Below are positions 1 to 6,150 of a DNA stretch of 62,417 nucleotides, piece after piece (positions within the stretch are counted from its first letter, which is position 1; every line of letters begins with the position of its first letter). The stretch is taken from positions 1 through 62,417 of the forward strand of contig JABURP010000093.1 in assembly GCA_014762645.1 (NCBI GenBank), given 5' to 3'. The notes below the pieces were generated by a model. That model searched no databases, was not told the origin of the DNA, and saw only the letters and a program-made list of their open reading frames with translations. A program made the translations under genes and the position numbers. Origin of the DNA: Crocinitomicaceae bacterium. GTDB taxonomy: Bacteria; Bacteroidota; Bacteroidia; Flavobacteriales_D; Crocinitomicaceae.

Positions 1-117
1 TTTTTCCAAAATGGCAACAACATATAAACAAAACCAATGTACTTTAGTTCCATTAAAAGGAATAAAACCCATTAAACTTTATTTCAGAAATAATTAAACC
101 CGTAATAGGGTTACTTT

Positions 118-184
118 TCAAAAAAAAAGACCTCAAAATCAAATGATTAAGAGATCTTTTTTGTACCTGAGGCCGAGACTCAAC
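118..184 (-). pseudogene. tRNA-Leu 3' end remnant with its terminator
   Basis: Read on the minus strand, 184-164 is the last ~21 nt of a leucine tRNA: a T-loop missing one C, the 3' half of the T stem (TCGGC), the acceptor strand CTCAGGT and discriminator A. It is followed at once by a hairpin (arms 123-134 and 151-162) with a U-rich tail; the one mismatch on the plus strand is a G-U pair on the minus strand, so minus-strand transcription is favoured. The acceptor strand pairs perfectly (one G-U) with GCCTGAG at the 5' end of the broken tRNA at 10474-10536. Homology stops in the T-loop, as for attachment-site scars. Confidence 0.6.
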
Positions 185-321
185 TGTAAATGAAATGATC
201 TGAAAATTGATGAATGAAATATCATCAATTCAAGATCAGCTCTAACGTTGAGGTGAAATACATTGCAAAGGGATGAAAACTTGGCGGTGTCTTTGTCGGT
301 GTCACCGGATATTAGAAACAC

Positions 322-347
322 AAAACCCCCAGCATTAGCTGAGGGTT
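322..347 (-). terminator. Displaced tRNA-Leu terminator
   Basis: Hairpin with arms 326-333 and 338-345 and loop ATTA. The C-A mismatch on the plus strand becomes G-U on the minus strand, so it acts in minus-strand RNA. It lies just beyond the left attachment repeat, where the terminator of the original tRNA-Leu gene would be left after integration. The hairpin at 10329-10349 has the same design beside the intact tRNA. Confidence 0.55.
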
Positions 348-356
348 GTTGTTCGA

Positions 357-380
357 TTTGTACCTAGGGTGGGAATCGAA
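357..380. repeat. attL: left 24-bp direct repeat of the integrative element
   Basis: The sequence TTTG followed by TACCTAGGGTGGGAATCGAA is identical to 10350-10373, which is the 3' end of tRNA-Leu(CAA). Flanking bases differ on both sides. A short copy of a tRNA 3' end 10 kb from the tRNA, with an integrase gene in between, is the standard signature of tRNA-targeted integration. This copy is the displaced end of the original tRNA gene. Confidence 0.85.
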
Positions 381-486
381 AAAGTCAATAAAATTAAGTG
401 TTACAGGTTAGTATTCTGACAAAGTAGTAACAGCGATTCTATGTTAATAACTTCTCTTTTTAATTTGAAGGAATTAACAATGATCG

Positions 487-1311
487 TTATTCAAATTTGA
501 GCTTCAGTTGAGGTTCAATTTTAGGGTAAAAGACACCTATAATTACAAATGGATTTGGTGCTCTCATGTGATTTATAAATGTAGTTCCTAAGAAAAAATA
601 TAGATCTTTTTTAGTTAACTCATTAAAAAATTTCTGTTTCACAGACTCACAGGCTTCTTTCTCATCACCATACTTCCTCCATTCTTTCCAATACAATGCG
701 CCAACTTCCCAATCCTCTATCATGAGATGAGATTGTTTGCCAGAATCATCCTCAAATAAGTACTTGAATTTATATGGTAGTTTTTTCACAATTTTAGTTT
801 TTCTAGAAGACGCTTCTTCAAATAAATTTTGCTGATTAAATAGTGCCAATTTATTTTGAGGCCATTCTCTCTCAGCTTCTTCTTTATATGTGAAATCCAA
901 AATTACACTAGGTTTGAACACCGCTAGGGAGATTCTTTCATCACTCTTTGCTTCAGCTATAAGCTCATCTAGATTTGTGTATAGTCTTGCTTTATCAAGT
1001 ACAACTGCTTTTCTTTGAGCCCAATTTCCAGCAGAAGTAATTTTCCCTAGTTTTTTAATTGGTTCATCTACGTCTATATCTTTAGGCCTATAGCTTTCCT
1101 TTCTGAAATCTTTGGTATTCTTCACAAGATCTAGCTCTATCCAGTCATACTTACTATATTGCTGACCATAGGGAAGTCTTCTATATGGTACAGGGTATAT
1201 TCTGTACCAATTACCGTCTTCATCAAACCCTGCTGTACAAACTAATTCCTCATATCTAGTTGAGATATTAGGGTAGGTCTTAACAGTAATAAGGATTTTC
1301 TTTTTACTCAT
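487..1311 (-). CDS. Hypothetical protein partnered with DUF488 gene
   Basis: A 274-aa soluble protein. The ATG at 1311 shares its A with the TGA of the upstream DUF488 gene, so translation is probably coupled; a TTG one codon earlier is less likely. The N-terminus (VKTYP, then a stretch rich in W, Y and P ending in WIELDL near residue 60) looks beta-rich, and I recall such proteins beside DUF488 genes, possibly with OB-like folds, but that is memory rather than proof. No catalytic motif, signal peptide or membrane segment is visible. Its tight pairing suggests that it works with the DUF488 protein. Function unknown. Confidence 0.75.
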   Translation of the reverse strand: MSKKKILITVKTYPNISTRYEELVCTAGFDEDGNWYRIYPVPYRRLPYGQQYSKYDWIELDLVKNTKDFRKESYRPKDIDVDEPIKKLGKITSAGNWAQRKAVVLDKARLYTNLDELIAEAKSDERISLAVFKPSVILDFTYKEEAEREWPQNKLALFNQQNLFEEASSRKTKIVKKLPYKFKYLFEDDSGKQSHLMIEDWEVGALYWKEWRKYGDEKEACESVKQKFFNELTKKDLYFFLGTTFINHMRAPNPFVIIGVFYPKIEPQLKLKFE

Positions 1312-2204
1312 CAAATGTGCTTTACTGTAATAGTAGGATCAAGTTCTTGCACTTTTTTAGCAATCTCACCTCTATGGCACATACATTGGTCATGTTCAAA
1401 ACAAGTTATTGCTACCCTATTACCTTTAGACACAGCGGATATTAATCTTCTAACTTGTTGAAGATTTTTTTTCAAGGTAGTTTTTTCATATTCTTTGAAC
1501 AATTTCTTATAGTCCTTAATAGAATTTAAGACTTGTCTTTTTTCAGAATCAATACCAAGGTCAGGAACATGAAAAAATACAATCCCAACTCCTTCACATG
1601 CATGTTTTAATTGATTCTTTGAAAAGCCATACTTCCTTGATAAAGAATTTTTTCTGACATCCCAAAGAACGTCAACACCATTAATAAGAAGCTTGTTAAT
1701 ATAAGATTCTAGCGTAAGACCTTCATATCCTATGGTTAATAAAGCTGGTTGATCATATTGCGATTTTTGATCATCAATTTTGCTCAATTCATCACTGTTC
1801 AACAATTCATTAGCTATAGTACTGTTGATTGCCCAAAAGGGGTAGTTCCTGTAAGTATACTTTATCAATTCTTTATTGCTATACTCATTGAATTGTGATG
1901 AAACTTTCCGGATTATCTCTATGTCCTTCTTGTTTAGCATATTCAAGTACGAAATATTATCAAGCTTGAGCCAAGTAGATTGGCCTGAATTTTCAGTTAC
2001 AGCAACTATTCCATACTTCCCAAGAGTTTTCATATCTTGATTAGCAGTGAATGAGTAGCATCCAAACTGATATGGGACAAAGTCATAAGCCTTCTTAACT
2101 TGTTGTCTTGTTACTAGTAATAGTAGTTTTTGGAGCCTAGTGCTATTTATTTTTCCACCACAAGCTTCTAATAATCCGAGTATCAATTTTCTCCTATAAT
2201 ACAT
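1311..2204 (-). CDS. DUF488 protein with N-terminal winged-helix-like region
   Basis: A 297-aa protein. The C-terminal half from about residue 155 is a DUF488 domain: TIGYEG, then DVRKNSLSRK, then the Cys-rich CFEHDQCMCHR signature near the C-terminus, which in the family may bind metal. The first ~100 residues (RLQKLLLL followed by FVPYQFGCYSF) resemble the winged-helix region of SocA/Panacea-like proteins, hinting at a DNA- or protein-binding role. A TAnnTTTG-type -7 box lies at 2209-2216, only 4 nt before the ATG, so the mRNA may be nearly leaderless. It is first in a two-gene operon. Biochemical function of DUF488 is not established. Confidence 0.85.
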   Translation of the reverse strand: MYYRRKLILGLLEACGGKINSTRLQKLLLLVTRQQVKKAYDFVPYQFGCYSFTANQDMKTLGKYGIVAVTENSGQSTWLKLDNISYLNMLNKKDIEIIRKVSSQFNEYSNKELIKYTYRNYPFWAINSTIANELLNSDELSKIDDQKSQYDQPALLTIGYEGLTLESYINKLLINGVDVLWDVRKNSLSRKYGFSKNQLKHACEGVGIVFFHVPDLGIDSEKRQVLNSIKDYKKLFKEYEKTTLKKNLQQVRRLISAVSKGNRVAITCFEHDQCMCHRGEIAKKVQELDPTITVKHI

Positions 2205-2208
2205 ATTA

Positions 2209-2216
2209 CAAAGTTA
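2209..2216 (-). promoter_or_regulatory. -7 promoter box for DUF488 operon
   Basis: TAACTTTG on the minus strand fits the Bacteroidota -7 consensus TAnnTTTG. It ends 4 nt upstream of the DUF488 ATG, implying a very short or absent leader. No convincing -33 TTTG is seen at the ideal distance. Confidence 0.45.
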
Positions 2217-2395
2217 TGAATAGAAGATTGTAAAATATACAAGTTTATTAAAACGTCTCCACAGGTTAATGTGTTTACTAACAAACGCTGATACAAACTT
2301 GATTTATTTTGGTTTGTGAAATTCCGAAAAAACCGTATTTCTACGCATAAATCTAGCTTCTATATTATATATATTTGAGAAAACCATATTTACTT

Positions 2396-3373
2396 ATGGC
2401 TAACGAAGTTAAGCTTGAAGCATTTCATATAAAAATTAGAGATAGAAGCGGAAAGAAGTCAAAGCAAAAGGATAGGTTGTACTATTATATGGGAGATGTT
2501 GAAGGTCGAGACTTTTATGATATTTTCCTTCGTTTTTTAGATGTGCACAAAGTAAAGTTTGACAGGGATAAAAATCTGAAAAGGTCATTTATTGTTGTTA
2601 ATGATGGCACAAAAGAAGACATTAATCCTACAAGTAGATATATAAGTGGAATTATTGAAAGTGGGGAATTTGGTTTTAGCTCAAATATCAAAGATGAAAT
2701 TGGTACAACAGTTTATGCAAAAGATAGAGTTGAGTCTGTTGATATACCCTTTTACTTTCTAATTCATATCCCCAAAGGGAAGGATAGGGCAATATTAATT
2801 ACTCAGAGAACAGGGGTACATGGATTGTCGTCTATTTTGAAACACAAATTAATGTCCTTCGTTAGGGATAATTATTATGAATATATCCTTGAAATAAAGT
2901 CTCGATTGTCAAAGGCTATGGCAGAAAAAATATTAGATGAAGGATTAGCGAAAAAATTGGTATTGACAAGATATGTTGCTCCTCATGATATTGCGGATCA
3001 ATTAGGAGATGGAATAGGGGATGATACTTTAGCTCAAGAGGGTATTAAAATTGAACTAAGTATTTCTTCAAAAGGAAGGACCTTTCTAAACCTCAAAAGT
3101 AAGCTAAAGCAATTCATCAAAAATAGAGATCTGAAAATATTAGACATTGAAGATTTTGGGTTTAAGGAAGGAGGATATACAGCAAGTGTACAGATGATTC
3201 ATGGTGGTAGACCAAGAATTATTGACCTATCTGACACTATGAATATTAAACCTTATTATGACATTGAAAAAGATGGACTTGAGAAAGATGTGGTCGATAA
3301 TCATCCTATTTTTTCAAGTATTAATGGAATTGCGCTTGAAATACTTGAAGAGATGGAGAATGAAACTATTTAA
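2396..3373 (+). CDS. Unrecognised cytosolic protein, first gene of two-gene module
   Basis: A 325-aa protein counted from the ATG at 2396 (MANEVKLEAF); an upstream TTG at 2375 would add seven residues. No signal peptide or membrane segment. A hydrophobic core strand pattern FYFLIHIPKG followed by AILITQRTG near the middle resembles a motif I associate with uncharacterised island proteins, but I cannot name the family. The stop codon is followed after 2 nt by the ATG of a 4-TM protein, so the two are almost certainly one operon. The pairing of a soluble protein with a small multi-pass membrane protein inside an integrative element is the layout of sensor/effector defence systems. That role is inference. 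Confidence 0.8.
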   Translation: MANEVKLEAFHIKIRDRSGKKSKQKDRLYYYMGDVEGRDFYDIFLRFLDVHKVKFDRDKNLKRSFIVVNDGTKEDINPTSRYISGIIESGEFGFSSNIKDEIGTTVYAKDRVESVDIPFYFLIHIPKGKDRAILITQRTGVHGLSSILKHKLMSFVRDNYYEYILEIKSRLSKAMAEKILDEGLAKKLVLTRYVAPHDIADQLGDGIGDDTLAQEGIKIELSISSKGRTFLNLKSKLKQFIKNRDLKILDIEDFGFKEGGYTASVQMIHGGRPRIIDLSDTMNIKPYYDIEKDGLEKDVVDNHPIFSSINGIALEILEEMENETI

Positions 3374-3375
3374 GA

Positions 3376-3846
3376 ATGTCAAAAATTAACATAAATAATA
3401 TTATAGTTGAACACTTTAAATCTCAGTTTACAACTGGATTTGATTATTTTATTTTTATGTTAATTCCAGCCCTATTAACCACTTTACTTGTTTGGTTTGA
3501 GATCTCTTTGAAATTCCAGGCCGGAATAATTATTTCAAGCCTTTCTATTTTTATAGGTCTTTTTATAAATGTACTCGTTCTGCTATTTGACATTATAAGG
3601 AGATATACAGATAGATCAATAAAAATTGAAGTCCTAAAGCAAGTAATGGCTAATATTTCATTTACTGTTCTTCTTTCTGGAATAGCAATAATCTGTTTGT
3701 TCTTGACTAAGATTCACCATGAACTTAGCAGTAAGATATTTAATGGAATAACAATCTATTTACTAGCTTGGATCATGCTTAATATTTTGATGATTCTAAA
3801 ACGTATATATGTACTATTTCTTGATGAAATAAATCAAGGCAAATAG
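3376..3846 (+). CDS. Small four-TM membrane protein, second gene of module
   Basis: A 156-aa protein with four predicted membrane segments at about residues 23-42, 48-72, 92-110 and 122-145, and a basic residue cluster after segment two (DIIRRYTDR). It has no enzymatic motif. It starts 2 nt after the preceding gene and ends 3 nt before a densely structured intergenic region. It could be an inner-membrane effector that disrupts the membrane when triggered by its soluble partner, or simply an uncharacterised transporter-like protein. No family recognised. Confidence 0.75.
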   Translation: MSKININNIIVEHFKSQFTTGFDYFIFMLIPALLTTLLVWFEISLKFQAGIIISSLSIFIGLFINVLVLLFDIIRRYTDRSIKIEVLKQVMANISFTVLLSGIAIICLFLTKIHHELSSKIFNGITIYLLAWIMLNILMILKRIYVLFLDEINQGK

Positions 3847-3849
3847 TCC

Positions 3850-4137
3850 GTGAGCCTTTGCGAGTTAGGCTAGGGTCTGGGAGTGGGAATCAGCTTTGCT
3901 GATGAAGCTACCAGATATGTATGCAATACACTTTAGCCCTAGCCGCAAGCAGGCGAGCACAAATATTAAGCAGCGGTGATTTTAAATGGCTTCGAAGAAG
4001 TTATTTAAAAGCAGAGTAGCTGCGGATGATGAAGAAAAGTATGCTCAAATTTCATGACATTATGGCGATAGCCACCTGTAAGGCATCAAATGTGCTCGCA
4101 GAGCTCTTTTGATGTAATGGCGGGATAATTTGAAATG
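3850..4137. ncRNA. Densely structured intergenic region, candidate ncRNA
   Basis: This gene-free stretch folds into three domains. Domain 1 (3850-3960) is one long nested stem: GTG/CAC, GCCT/AGGC, TTGC/GCAA, GGCTAGGG 3868-3875 with CCCTAGCC 3937-3944, TCTGG/CCAGA and an apical ATCAGC-TTT-GCTGAT hairpin. Domain 2 (3970-4023) nests GCAGC/GCTGC, TTTTAAAT/ATTTAAAA and CTTC-GAA-GAAG. Domain 3 (4045-4133) has TCAAATT/AATTTGA and CATTA/TAATG enclosing TGGC-GATA-GCCA and a CATCAAA/TTTGATG stem capped by GCTC-GCA-GAGC. The arms are symmetric, so the strand is not certain. It starts 3 nt after the membrane-protein gene. No reverse transcriptase is present, so it is not a typical retron. Confidence 0.55.
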
Positions 4138-4201
4138 CTTTGATGAAGAATGCCTTATTTCCTGTTTCTATCAACTGCAATAATTCATTTGATTTAAATT
4201 G

Positions 4202-4573
4202 TCAAGAGTTAATTTTCCAATATTTAAAATAGATAGTTTTATCTCCATGGATTGTTACCATCTTATGTTCCTCACCGTCATTGTCATAAAAAGAAAATCC
4301 TTTACCCAAATTCCTCCAATAAGTGAATTGAACTGCTCTTGGTATATTTAGATTCTTAAATAATTCCGATTTAAAGATTTCTTCTTCAAAGTTCCTTGCT
4401 GTGTCTTCAGTTAAAATAGGGCCAATTTTTGCTTTTGCTTTTTTATTAGATCCATTGAAGAGTAGTTTCGTTTCCAAACTCTCTTCCGTCTCATTACCAC
4501 ATCCACAACTCAACTTGGAAATTGTAACATTCCTTCTAGACAAATCCTCACCATAATTATACAATTCAAACAT
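4202..4573 (-). CDS. Hypothetical protein following RES-domain gene
   Basis: A 123-aa soluble protein of unknown family. It contains a CGCG-type cysteine pair near residue 23 (SCGCGNE) and a C-terminal aromatic-rich strand region ending in FKYWK. Its ATG directly abuts the stop of the RES gene (TAAATG), so it is co-transcribed and probably translationally coupled. A small partner encoded next to a RES NAD+-phosphorylase toxin could be its antitoxin, but canonical RES antitoxins are Xre-type DNA-binding proteins encoded upstream and this one has no helix-turn-helix that I can see. Confidence 0.7.
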   Translation of the reverse strand: MFELYNYGEDLSRRNVTISKLSCGCGNETEESLETKLLFNGSNKKAKAKIGPILTEDTARNFEEEIFKSELFKNLNIPRAVQFTYWRNLGKGFSFYDNDGEEHKMVTIHGDKTIYFKYWKINS

Positions 4574-5416
4574 TTAATTATTGGACATCCTTACTTTTGA
4601 TATTGTGGAACTTATTTTTTCTTTAGTATTTTCTTTTAATGTCATGTGAAATAAATTATCAATAGACATAAAATTATCTACAAAACTTGGGAGTATAGCA
4701 AAATTCATCCCTTTAAACTCAGCTTCAATACTTGGAAATATCAGAATTGGAAAATGAACTGTATTGGTATTATCCATTGTATTGTACATTATATTATGTG
4801 CAACATAAGCAGTGAAAGGATATAGTTTAGTGTTTGTCGAACAGAAAAGTTTAGATATTTCTTTAATTAAAAACATGAATCGTTTTGCTTTAAGCTTTCC
4901 TTCTTCTTTAATAATGCGTTCTTCAAATCCAGAAGTCTTAATTAAGTTATTCCAAAAACCATCTTTAAATTCTAACCCCAAATACATTGGAGATACCATG
5001 ATTTTCTTAGACCGAATCTTTGTAGTATCAAAACTCCAACGTGATATATAAAACTCTTCGTCAATGTCATGAAATTTTAATTCTGCAATTGCAGTTTCAG
5101 GAGATAAGGAGCAATAAAAAACAGAATGCCCTGTCCAATTTGCTCTTTGAGGTGATGTACACATAATTACAGGATCAGGAGGGTAATAATATGGCTTTAT
5201 TGAATATTCATCTTCGACACTTTTTTTAGGCCTTGCTCTAAACACATGAAGCTCATTTAAAACATCAACATCAAGAAATAAAGTAGGAATTGGAAACAGA
5301 CCAAAGTTTTGATAATAAAAGGTTTTAATATCCGCTAAACTCATTCTTGTGAAATCCGTATTGTGGATATTCTTAATAGCTTCTTTGGTCTGTTTTATGG
5401 TGGGAAAATCTTGCAT
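4574..5416 (-). CDS. RES-domain protein (putative NAD+ phosphorylase)
   Basis: A 280-aa protein. RES hallmarks are in order: FRAR at residues 59-62, the strand GHSVFYCSLSPETAIAE at 96-112 with its conserved Ser and Glu, and IFPS at 226-229 followed by GMNFAI. In RES toxins an Arg, a Glu and a Ser in these positions form the NAD+ pocket, and the enzyme depletes NAD+ by phosphorolysis. The N-terminal ~50 residues are extra compared with short ResT toxins. It lies third in a leftward operon behind two small genes. It may be a toxin, an addiction module of the element or an anti-phage effector. Domain call firm, role inferred. Confidence 0.85.
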   Translation of the reverse strand: MQDFPTIKQTKEAIKNIHNTDFTRMSLADIKTFYYQNFGLFPIPTLFLDVDVLNELHVFRARPKKSVEDEYSIKPYYYPPDPVIMCTSPQRANWTGHSVFYCSLSPETAIAELKFHDIDEEFYISRWSFDTTKIRSKKIMVSPMYLGLEFKDGFWNNLIKTSGFEERIIKEEGKLKAKRFMFLIKEISKLFCSTNTKLYPFTAYVAHNIMYNTMDNTNTVHFPILIFPSIEAEFKGMNFAILPSFVDNFMSIDNLFHMTLKENTKEKISSTISKVRMSNN

Positions 5417-5431
5417 TCAACATACATTTAA

Positions 5432-5647
5432 CTACAAGATAATAAAGTTGAAATAGTAATAAGGTCTTCCTTTTATGTAGTAGACAAGTACTTCCTTAGG
5501 GTCTACTTGTATGCTCTGCACAAGATATGCCTTGTAAAGTTCTAACTTTGGAACTTCTTTTATTAGCTGAACCCTGAAAGGAACCTTAAGCCGAAGCAAG
5601 ATTCCTTCCTGGGACACAACTAAAAGTGATTCTTGATCAAATGTCAT
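5432..5647 (-). CDS. Small hypothetical protein
   Basis: A 71-aa protein without recognised family, signal peptide or membrane helix; it is rich in Val, Leu and aromatics and looks all-beta. It sits 21 nt after the 107-aa gene and 15 nt before the RES gene on the same strand, so it is likely part of one operon. Coding character is supported by context and spacing only. Confidence 0.55.
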   Translation of the reverse strand: MTFDQESLLVVSQEGILLRLKVPFRVQLIKEVPKLELYKAYLVQSIQVDPKEVLVYYIKGRPYYYFNFIIL

Positions 5648-5668
5648 TTTAGTTATTTAATTGCGACA

Positions 5669-5992
5669 TTAACCTAGAACCGTCTCAACAACATTATCAA
5701 CATCTTCCTGATATTCATAAGTGAAGTCAAGCTCAATTGACTCACCAGAGTCAGTTTCAAACTCATAAGGATCACAAGGGATTTTTTTAATGCAACCCGG
5801 CATTTTACTTCCTATAAGAGCCTTAGCTGTTGATTCATCAACTGTTGAAGCAATAGAAGCTTTGCGAACTGTTGCATAAAATTTACCTGATAATTTGGAT
5901 TTTACCATCTCTAGCCCGCCAGCTAGGATTAAGGCAATGAATTTATTGCCGTCGCTGTTTTCACGTACAGCGTAATCTTGCACGATAATCAT
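5669..5992 (-). CDS. Small hypothetical protein, possibly ssDNA-binding
   Basis: A 107-aa protein, first in the leftward operon and divergent from the polymerase-like gene. It starts MIIVQDYAVR and alternates short hydrophobic strands with turns, with an acidic C-terminal third (ELDFTYEYQEDVD). This size, fold impression and position beside a replication-type gene would suit a small OB-fold ssDNA-binding protein of a mobile element, but I see no signature that proves it. No membrane segment or signal peptide. Confidence 0.6.
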   Translation of the reverse strand: MIIVQDYAVRENSDGNKFIALILAGGLEMVKSKLSGKFYATVRKASIASTVDESTAKALIGSKMPGCIKKIPCDPYEFETDSGESIELDFTYEYQEDVDNVVETVLG

Positions 5993-6015
5993 AATACTTA
6001 TTTTAGTTATGTATA

Positions 6016-6052
6016 ATAATGTGGTACATTATGAAGGGTAATAAATAACCCT
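6016..6052. promoter_or_regulatory. Paired inverted repeats between divergent operons
   Basis: Two inverted repeats lie back to back: ATAATGT-GGT-ACATTAT (6016-6032, perfect 7-bp arms) and AGGGT-N8-ACCCT (6035-6052). They sit in the 158-bp gap between the leftward 107-aa gene and the rightward polymerase-like gene. They could be a repressor operator controlling both sides or part of a replication origin of the element. No canonical TAnnTTTG promoter is seen here. Confidence 0.4.
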
Positions 6053-6150
6053 GAAAAGCACCGGGGGGACATTCCCAAAGACTTGAAGGGGTACACCCAA
6101 TTTGCTAGTTAGAAAAGACTCTGAGATAAAAATTTTTTTTATTATAACAC

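Noticed and set aside
139-321. 60-codon minus-strand reading frame in the left flank
   Set aside because: It lies over the tRNA remnant and between two hairpins, has no family resemblance and no promoter; a chance open frame.
3864-3870. GTTAGGC resembling an integron attC core site
   Set aside because: The matching GCCTAAC partner is missing on the other side of the palindrome and no integron integrase is present, so a classical attC site is not supported.
3850-4137. Retron ncRNA
   Set aside because: No reverse transcriptase gene anywhere in the element and no a1/a2 arrangement next to one.
4812-5051. 79-codon plus-strand frame inside the RES gene
   Set aside because: Antisense shadow of a well-supported domain-bearing gene.
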